Shown here piece after piece: positions 56,155-64,000 of a DNA stretch of 64,000 nt. Under the pieces are notes generated by a model. It made no database searches, was not told the origin of the DNA, and worked only from the letters and a program-made list of their open reading frames with translations. Each line of letters begins with the position of its first letter. Position 1 is the first letter of the stretch. The translations under genes were made by a program, and so were the position numbers. Source of the DNA: Mycobacterium sp. DL440 (GTDB lineage: Bacteria; Actinomycetota; Actinomycetes; Mycobacteriales; Mycobacteriaceae); assembly GCF_011745145.1 (NCBI RefSeq), contig NZ_CP050191.1:3086296-3150295 (forward strand), given 5' to 3'.

Positions 56155-59100
56155 GCAGTCGTTCCCGTTCCACTCGTTCGTGTCATGCTGCGGATCTGTC
56201 GCGCCGCCACAGACAGCGTCGCCAGGTCCTGCTCACCATCTTGGTATATCTCGGTCAGCGTGCGGCGGGCGCGGGTCACCCGGGAGCTGTTGGTCAGCTC
56301 CCACTCGGCGATCTTCTCCTCACCGGTCTCGTGGGGCTCCCCGACGGCGAGCACGTCGAAGCACAACGCACGCAGCGAACCGTAGATGTCGTCGCGGATC
56401 GCCAGCCGCGCCAAGGAATGCCACCGATCGTCGCGGCTCAGCCGGGAGACCGCGGTGAGCAGACCGTCCGACCCGAGGTGGTCCATCAACGCGAAGTACG
56501 TGTCGGCCACTTCAGCGGGCTCACGGTCCACGATGTCGGAGATGTCGATCACATCGAGCAGGCTGTACCGGTACAGCCCCGTCGCCACCGCATAGGCCAG
56601 ATCGTCGGGGACGCCCTGCGCGGCGAACTCGCCGGCCTCTTTCTCGACGATCGCCTTGTCGTCACCGCGCAGCCACTGCGGCATGTGGGGGCGCAGGGCG
56701 GACACCTTGGCGGCGAACCGGTTGATCTCGGCGCCGACGGCCAACGGCTGCGGACGGTAGTTGAGCAGCCAGCGCCCGGCCCGGTCGACCAGCCGGCGCA
56801 GGTCCAGTGTCATCCGGTCGGTGACGAACACCGGCACCCCGGCGTCGCCCGCGGCCTGGATCCGGCGCCACATCTCACCGATCCCGAAGATGGAATCGGT
56901 GGCGACGTAGCTGCGGACCGCGTCGACTGGGCCGACCCCGACGTCCTCGGTGATGCGGTAGGCGTAGCTGATCCCGCTGGTGTCGACGAGATCGTTGACC
57001 AGCATGGTGGTGGCGATCTCCCGGCGCAGCTGATGGATGCGGATCTCACCGGTGAACTGTTCACGCAGCTTCTCCGGGAAGTACTGCGGCAGCCGGGACG
57101 CGAACACCTCCTGATCGGGCAGATCACTGGCCAGCATGTCGGCCTTGAGCTCGAGTTTGACGTGGGCCATCAAGGTGGCCAATTCCGGTGAGGTCAAACC
57201 GATTCCGGCGTCGATTCGGCGCCGGATCTCCTTCTCCGAGGGCAGCGCCTCCAACTCGCGGTTGAGCCCACGGTTGGCGACGAACTCCTTGATCATCCGG
57301 GCATGCACCGAGAGCATGCTCGCGGCGTTGGCCCGGCTGGTGCCCATGAGATCGTTCTGGTGCTTGTTGTCGGTCAACACCAGAGCCCCGACCTCGTCGG
57401 TCATCGAGAGCAGCAGCTCGGTCCGCTGACCGGACTCGATCTGACCCGCCGTGACCAGCGAGTCGATCAGGATCTTGATGTTGACCTCGTGGTCCGAACA
57501 GTCGACACCCGCGGAGTTGTCCAGCGCGTCGGTGTTGATCCGTCCGCCGGCCAGGTCGAATTCGATACGGCCCAGCGACGTCACGCCGAGGTTGCCGCCC
57601 TCGCCGATGACCTTGGCCCGCACCTCGTTACCGCACACCCGGATCTGGTCGTTGGCGCGATCGCCGACGTCGGCCTCGGTCTCGGCTTTGACGTAGGTGC
57701 CGATGCCGCCATTCCACAGCAGGTCCACCGGAGCCTTGAGAATGGCCTTCATCAGAGCGGGCGGCGTGACTTCCTCGATGTCCGCATCGAGCCCGAGTGC
57801 GGCGCGGGCCTGCGGGCTGATCGGGATCGACTTCTGCTGACGGCTGAAGACCCCGCCACCCTCACTGATCAACGCCTTGTCATAGTCCTCCCAGCTGGAC
57901 CGAGGCAGGTCGAACAGGCGCTTGCGTTCCACCCAGGACCGCGCGGCGTCGGGGTTGGGATCGACGAAGATGTGCCGGTGGTCGAAGGCGGCGATCAGCC
58001 GGATGTGCTTCGAGAGCAGCATGCCGTTGCCAAACACGTCACCGCTCATGTCGCCGACGCCGACGACAGTGAAGTCCTGGCTCTGGGTGTCGACCCCCAT
58101 CTCCCGGAAATGCCGCTTCACCGACTCCCAGGCGCCTTTGGCCGTGATGCCCATGGCCTTGTGGTCGTAACCGATGGAACCGCCCGAGGCGAACGCGTCG
58201 CCCAGCCAGAACCCGTAGGACTTCGCGACCTCGTTCGCGATGTCGGAGAACGTGGCCGTGCCCTTGTCGGCCGCAACCACCAGATAGGCATCCTCCCCGT
58301 CGCGGCGCACCACCTGCGGTGGCGTGACGACGGCACCGGTCCCCTTGTCGACGTTGTCGGTCACGTCGAGCAACCCGGAGATGAAGAGTTGGTAGCACGC
58401 AACGCCTTCGGCGCGCGTTGCGTCCCGGTCGACGGCGGCGTCGCCGGTCAGCTCGGGCGGCCGCTTGACCACGAACCCGCCCTTGGCGCCGACCGGCACG
58501 ATGACGGCGTTCTTCACGGCCTGGGCCTTGACCAGGCCGAGGATCTCGGTGCGGAAGTCTTCGCGACGGTCCGACCAGCGCAACCCGCCGCGCGCCACAA
58601 ACCCGAACCGCAGGTGCACGCCTTCGACGCGGGGCGAGTACACGAAGATCTCGAACTTGGGCCGCGGCAGAGGCAGTTCGTTGATCAGGCCGGGGTTCAG
58701 CTTCATCGCCACCACACCCCGTTGCCGTGCCGAATCTGGCTGCTGCACAAAGTAGTTGGTGCGAAGGGTGGCCTGGATCAAGGTGGCGAAGGCCCGCAGC
58801 ACCCGGTCGGTGTCCAGGCTCACCAAAGCGTCGATGTCTGCGGCCACCGCAGCAGCTGCCCCCTGGGCGTCGCGGGTCCCCGCGGTGTCCTCGGACGGGT
58901 CGAACAGCGCCTCGAACAGCTGCACCAGCGACTGCGTGGTGTGCGGATTCTCGTTGACCACCGACTCGATATGCGACTGACTGTACGGAAAACCAGCCTG
59001 GCGCAGATACTTCGCGTAGGCGCGCAGGATCACCACCTGTTGCCAAGTCAGGTCGGCGCGCAACACCAGTTCGTTGAACCGGTCCACCTCGACCCGGCCG

Positions 59101-60995
59101 TGCCAGATCGCGGTCACCGCATCGGCGAATCGTTGGGCAGTGGCCTCGCGCGAAGCCGCATCGGGTGCCGCGGGCAGGCTGCGCTGCCGGGCGACCTTGA
59201 ACTGGTAGATCCAGACCGGCAGGCCGTCGGCCCGTCGCACTGTGAACGGGCGCTCCTCCAGCACCACCACACCCATCGACTGCAGCATCGGCAGCAGTTC
59301 ACTCAAGGAGGCCGACTGGCCGCCCAGGTACCAGGTGAGCTGGGCTAGGCCGTCGTCCCCACCCTCGGCGAACACCAGTTTCACCGAATTGTCTTGCAAC
59401 GCTTCGATGATCGCGATGTCGGCGATGGCATCCGCCGGCGCGACGGCTTGTTTGTAGTCCTCCGGGAAGGCCGAGGCATAGTGTTCGACGGCCGCCGGGG
59501 TGACCGCCGCGTGTGCTGCGGCGCTGGTCATCCGGTCACCCCAGTTGCGGGTGGCCTCGGTCAGCAGGTTCTGGATCCGGTTCTCGTTCTCGCTGGAGGT
59601 GTCCACGGTGTGCGAGACTGTGCCGTCGGGTAGGCGCACGATGAAATGGACTACCGCCCAGGGTGATTCACTGACCCGGGCCGAATAGTCGATGCTCTCA
59701 CCGCCGAGCTCGCGCACCAGGATGTCCTGCATTTCCAGGCGCACCGCGGTGGTGTAGCGGTCGCGGGGCAGGTACACCAGGCAGGACACGAAGTGCGCCA
59801 GCTGATCCGCGCGCAGGAACAGCAGGGTGCGACGTCGCGACCCGAGGTCCACCACGGTGAGCGCCATGTCGAGCAGCTGCTTGGAACTCAACGCGAACAG
59901 TTCGGGACGCGGAATGGTCTGGACGATGTCACGCAGCAGCTGAGCGGGGTGGCTCGGATCGCGCCGGGCCATGGCCAGCGCCTCCTCGACGCGCCGCGAG
60001 ATCAGCGGGATATCCAGCACGTTGGCGTTCATCGCGGCCACGGTGAACAGGCCGACAAAACGATGCTCTACCACCTTCGCACCGCTCTCGCGGACGACGA
60101 CAATGTACGGATTGGCGCCGTAGCGCACATAGCTCGGCATGGTGGCCTGCGCCAGCACCATCAGATCGTCGGCGGCGGTCAGCGGCGGGAGCACGTCCTC
60201 GCGCAGTTTGAGAACCCCGAGCCGGCTGGCCGGATCGACGGAGGCCTCTCCGTCGCTGATCGCACACTGCTGGTACCCCAGCAGCACGAAATGCCCGTCG
60301 GAGAGCCAGCGCAGGAGTGCGGCGACATCTCTGCGGTCGGCATTGGGAAACCGGCCCTCGACGTCGGTGGCGACATCGTTGGCCAGGGCATGGAGCGCGG
60401 CGCCCATAGCCGCGGAGTCCATCCCGATCTGGCGGGCCTCGGCGAGCACGCCGGGCAGCAACCGAACCACCTCGGTGAGCGCGGACCCTTCGGCCGCCCC
60501 GATCACCGGGACGAGGATCCAGCACTCGTCGACGCCGTCCCCTCCGGTGGCCTCGGCCGCAGGCTGAAAGTCCAGCAGCGCGCCATCTGCGTCGCGGCGC
60601 ACCCGGAAGACCGGGTTCATGATGGCCGGGTAGGCGATGCCGTTGCGGTGCAGCAGCACTGTCACCGAGTCGACCAGCATCGCCGCCTGCTCGGTGATGA
60701 TCTGCAGGGCCGGGCCCGAGTCGGCGTCGCCCGGATACACCTGGACCTTGGTCTCCCCCGGTGCCCGGTGGCTGCCCAGTTGGTACTGGGCAGCCACCGT
60801 ACCGTCGGAGACCAGACGCTCGGCGACACCGGCGGCCTGAGGACCGGTGGCGGCGATTCCGAGCACATCGACCTGAGGAGCCCGGTAGGTGGACAGGAAA
60901 GCCAGCGCGAGCCGGTGGACCACCTCAGGCGGCGCCTGCAAGTCAGCCAAGCCGCTAATCCCCTGCCCTGAAACAGCTCCCGGTTCGGTCGCCAT
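56151..60995 (-). CDS. gdh: NAD-specific glutamate dehydrogenase, large (about 180 kDa) type
   Basis: A 1614-residue hexameric enzyme oxidising glutamate to 2-oxoglutarate and ammonia with NAD+. The long N-terminal region contains ACT-like modules; the catalytic GDH domain follows from about residue 800 and includes [35 protein letters not shown] with the catalytic lysine, and [18 protein letters not shown]. The ATG at 60995 has TCAGGAG upstream. In mycobacteria its activity is inhibited by GarA under PknG control. It heads the operon with the thioesterase and Rv2474c-like genes. Confidence 0.97.
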   Translation of the reverse strand: MATEPGAVSGQGISGLADLQAPPEVVHRLALAFLSTYRAPQVDVLGIAATGPQAAGVAERLVSDGTVAAQYQLGSHRAPGETKVQVYPGDADSGPALQIITEQAAMLVDSVTVLLHRNGIAYPAIMNPVFRVRRDADGALLDFQPAAEATGGDGVDECWILVPVIGAAEGSALTEVVRLLPGVLAEARQIGMDSAAMGAALHALANDVATDVEGRFPNADRRDVAALLRWLSDGHFVLLGYQQCAISDGEASVDPASRLGVLKLREDVLPPLTAADDLMVLAQATMPSYVRYGANPYIVVVRESGAKVVEHRFVGLFTVAAMNANVLDIPLISRRVEEALAMARRDPSHPAQLLRDIVQTIPRPELFALSSKQLLDMALTVVDLGSRRRTLLFLRADQLAHFVSCLVYLPRDRYTTAVRLEMQDILVRELGGESIDYSARVSESPWAVVHFIVRLPDGTVSHTVDTSSENENRIQNLLTEATRNWGDRMTSAAAHAAVTPAAVEHYASAFPEDYKQAVAPADAIADIAIIEALQDNSVKLVFAEGGDDGLAQLTWYLGGQSASLSELLPMLQSMGVVVLEERPFTVRRADGLPVWIYQFKVARQRSLPAAPDAASREATAQRFADAVTAIWHGRVEVDRFNELVLRADLTWQQVVILRAYAKYLRQAGFPYSQSHIESVVNENPHTTQSLVQLFEALFDPSEDTAGTRDAQGAAAAVAADIDALVSLDTDRVLRAFATLIQATLRTNYFVQQPDSARQRGVVAMKLNPGLINELPLPRPKFEIFVYSPRVEGVHLRFGFVARGGLRWSDRREDFRTEILGLVKAQAVKNAVIVPVGAKGGFVVKRPPELTGDAAVDRDATRAEGVACYQLFISGLLDVTDNVDKGTGAVVTPPQVVRRDGEDAYLVVAADKGTATFSDIANEVAKSYGFWLGDAFASGGSIGYDHKAMGITAKGAWESVKRHFREMGVDTQSQDFTVVGVGDMSGDVFGNGMLLSKHIRLIAAFDHRHIFVDPNPDAARSWVERKRLFDLPRSSWEDYDKALISEGGGVFSRQQKSIPISPQARAALGLDADIEEVTPPALMKAILKAPVDLLWNGGIGTYVKAETEADVGDRANDQIRVCGNEVRAKVIGEGGNLGVTSLGRIEFDLAGGRINTDALDNSAGVDCSDHEVNIKILIDSLVTAGQIESGQRTELLLSMTDEVGALVLTDNKHQNDLMGTSRANAASMLSVHARMIKEFVANRGLNRELEALPSEKEIRRRIDAGIGLTSPELATLMAHVKLELKADMLASDLPDQEVFASRLPQYFPEKLREQFTGEIRIHQLRREIATTMLVNDLVDTSGISYAYRITEDVGVGPVDAVRSYVATDSIFGIGEMWRRIQAAGDAGVPVFVTDRMTLDLRRLVDRAGRWLLNYRPQPLAVGAEINRFAAKVSALRPHMPQWLRGDDKAIVEKEAGEFAAQGVPDDLAYAVATGLYRYSLLDVIDISDIVDREPAEVADTYFALMDHLGSDGLLTAVSRLSRDDRWHSLARLAIRDDIYGSLRALCFDVLAVGEPHETGEEKIAEWELTNSSRVTRARRTLTEIYQDGEQDLATLSVAARQIRSMTRTSGTGTTA

Positions 60996-61094
60996 ACGGA
61001 TCACTCCTGACTCACGCCCACACACCGGCATCGGTGCGTAGCTGCGACACTAGTAGCGTCCCCGAGCTTGCTGCCCCCTTTAGCCCGTCACGGG

Positions 61095-62768
<1,674 letters not shown>

Positions 62769-62805
62769 GCCGTGATGTGCCTTTCTGAAGCTCTTCGGGA
62801 ACGTC

Positions 62806-62859
62806 GGATGGGCGCGTGCGCGACGGGACGCGGCAAGCCCAACTCACTCGCGCCCATCC
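62806..62859 (-). terminator. Hairpin between the SSB-like gene and ettA
   Basis: Perfect 11-bp arms GGATGGGCGCG (62806-62816) and CGCGCCCATCC (62849-62859) with a 32-nt loop, 20 nt beyond the SSB-like stop. Confidence 0.55.
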
Positions 62860-62878
62860 TAGGCGTGGCCGAATACCA

Positions 62879-63337
62879 CTAGGCCGACAGTGGCAGCTCA
62901 CCCTCGTCCGGCTCGGTTTCTACGTCGTCGATCTCGCCGTCGGTCACGCCGTCCGGCTCGGGCGCAGGGCCCGCCGTCGGCTTTGGCAAGGGTGCGATCT
63001 TGGCCGTGCAACGGGACAGATCGGGGCCGACGGCGCTGGCCCGCACCTCCACCGATGACCGGCGCACGCCTTCCTTGTCGTCGTACTCGCTGGTGTAGAC
63101 GTGCCCGACCACCACGACCGCGTCACCCTTCATCAGCGACGCACTGGCGCCCGTGGCCAGATTGCCCCAGCAGTTGACCGTGACATAGAGCGAGTTGCCG
63201 TGCTCCCACGTGCCCTCTGAAGTGCGGCGGCGCGAGTTGCTGGCTACCCGGAACTTGTACAGCTCCTGATCGCCGAACCGCCGCCGGACCGGGTCGGTGA
63301 TGATGTTTCCCACGATGGTGAACGGGGTCTCGAACAT
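62879..63337 (-). CDS. Single-stranded DNA-binding protein paralogue (Rv2478c-like)
   Basis: A 152-residue protein with an OB-fold (about 1-110: FETPFTIVGNIITDPVRRRF, LYVTVNCWGNLA, VVVVGHVYTSEYDDKEGV) and a short Pro/Glu/Asp tail. The essential ssb C-terminal tip (acidic ending in Phe) is missing, since it ends EGELPLSA, so it is the second mycobacterial SSB-like protein rather than replicative Ssb. AAGGA precedes the ATG. Confidence 0.9.
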   Translation of the reverse strand: MFETPFTIVGNIITDPVRRRFGDQELYKFRVASNSRRRTSEGTWEHGNSLYVTVNCWGNLATGASASLMKGDAVVVVGHVYTSEYDDKEGVRRSSVEVRASAVGPDLSRCTAKIAPLPKPTAGPAPEPDGVTDGEIDDVETEPDEGELPLSA

Positions 63338-63510
63338 TTTTCTGGTTCCTTTCGCTTCATCGATTCCGGCGGCTGGTGCCGAAGCGTCGACCGCCTTACG
63401 CAGCCATTGACCGTCGGCACCCCGACAGGAGACACGCTGCGGACCCGACGCACCCGTCGGCTGGGGATGAAACGCAGGCTGGGGATAACCCCGGATTGCG
63501 ACCGGTGTGA

Positions 63511-64000
63511 CTACCCGGAAGGACGGCCGCGCCGCGCCATCTCGGCGAGCATGGCGTTGTAGGCCGCCAGATCGGCGTCGTCGTCGCGGTCAGCGGCCCG
63601 GTCGAGCCGCTTGGCGGTACGTTGATCGCTGCGCCGCCACTGGATCAGCAGCGCCAACATCACGATGACCAGCGGGACTTCCCCGGCCGCCCAGGCGATG
63701 CCGCCACCGAGGTGCTGGTCTCCGAGCAGGTCGGTGTGCCACGGCAATTGCAGTGACCGGTAGAAGCTCTCGCCGAGCACGGTGTCCATGCCCATCAGCA
63801 CCACACCGAAGAACGCGTGCAGTGGGAGCGAGGCGAACACCATCCCGATCTTGACCAGGTGTGGGACCGGCCTCGGGGTCGGGTCCACACCGATGACCAC
63901 CCAGTAGAAGAGGTATCCCGACACCAGGAAGTGCACGTTCATCAGGATGTGCGCCGCGTGATTGCTGACCGCGGCGTCGAAGATGCCGCCGAAGTACAGT
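63511..64000 (-). CDS. CtaG-family cytochrome c oxidase assembly protein, C-terminal part (truncated by window end)
   Basis: The last 163 residues of a multi-pass membrane protein. The visible part begins LYFGGIFDAAVSNHAAHILM and continues NVHFLVSGYLFYWVVIGVDP, a signature of the CtaG/caa3 assembly family, with about four membrane helices and a charged cytoplasmic tail (RTAKRLDRAADRDDDADLAA). In mycobacteria this domain is often fused behind a CopD-like copper domain, which would lie beyond the window. Copper delivery to the oxidase is the inferred role. Confidence 0.88.
   Translation of the reverse strand, partial: LYFGGIFDAAVSNHAAHILMNVHFLVSGYLFYWVVIGVDPTPRPVPHLVKIGMVFASLPLHAFFGVVLMGMDTVLGESFYRSLQLPWHTDLLGDQHLGGGIAWAAGEVPLVIVMLALLIQWRRSDQRTAKRLDRAADRDDDADLAAYNAMLAEMARRGRPSG

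Noticed and set aside
57303..59348. 681-codon plus-strand frame opposite gdh
   Set aside because: Shadow of the glutamate dehydrogenase gene, with no family resemblance.

Overview
The window is chromosomal DNA of a mycobacterium, most likely a fast-growing Mycolicibacterium. GC content is high. Many genes look leaderless (a TANNNT -10 box 6-7 nt before ATG/GTG), and the gene order follows the Mycobacterium tuberculosis block from about Rv2438c to Rv2478c. Genus and synteny are inferred from recognised genes; no database search was possible.

Layout. 1-3.1 kb: the end of an isochorismatase-type hydrolase, a SIRT4-like sirtuin, and a cytochrome P450 divergent from a TetR regulator, with a palindromic operator inside the P450 promoter. 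3.1-17 kb: a housekeeping block read leftwards (proB, obgE, rpmA, rplU, rne, ndk, a DUF4233 protein, folC, valS, a DUF937 protein, an Rv2449c-like reductase). 17-22 kb: an S9 peptidase, an FAD monooxygenase and two tandem resuscitation-promoting factors with CRP-like sites, then about 1 kb with no recognisable gene. 22-32 kb: mobA, korB, korA, a PfkB kinase, a small secreted protein, a LysR regulator and the divergent fdhF-fdhD pair. 32-36.3 kb: proteostasis genes clpX, clpP2, clpP1 and tig, with a ClgR-type box before clpP1, then tRNA-Pro. 36.4-41 kb: tRNA-Gly and small membrane or exported proteins, a gene remnant, a LipP-type esterase and a DUF1542 protein. 41-47.7 kb: a Na+/H+ antiporter, nei1, rpiB, an accessory operon (NCS1 permease, fungal-type cytosine deaminase, Fe(II) oxygenase) and the Rv2466c-type reductase under a SigH-like promoter. 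47.9-55 kb: a DUF732 protein, pepN, two HNH proteins, a DUF5130 protein, ctaJ, glbO and aglA. 55-64 kb: an Rv2474c-like protein, a thioesterase, the large NAD-glutamate dehydrogenase, ettA, an SSB paralogue and a truncated CtaG-family gene.

Functional links. KorAB and glutamate dehydrogenase both act at 2-oxoglutarate. MobA, FdhD and FdhF form a molybdenum-enzyme group. ClpX/ClpP1/ClpP2/Tig is the protein folding and degradation unit. The permease-deaminase-oxygenase operon is the most distinctive accessory system: its predicted job is uptake, deamination and then oxidation of a pyrimidine base. Convergent gene ends carry long hairpins, four of which share related arms and look like a dispersed terminator family. 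No CRISPR array, prophage or insertion sequence was seen.
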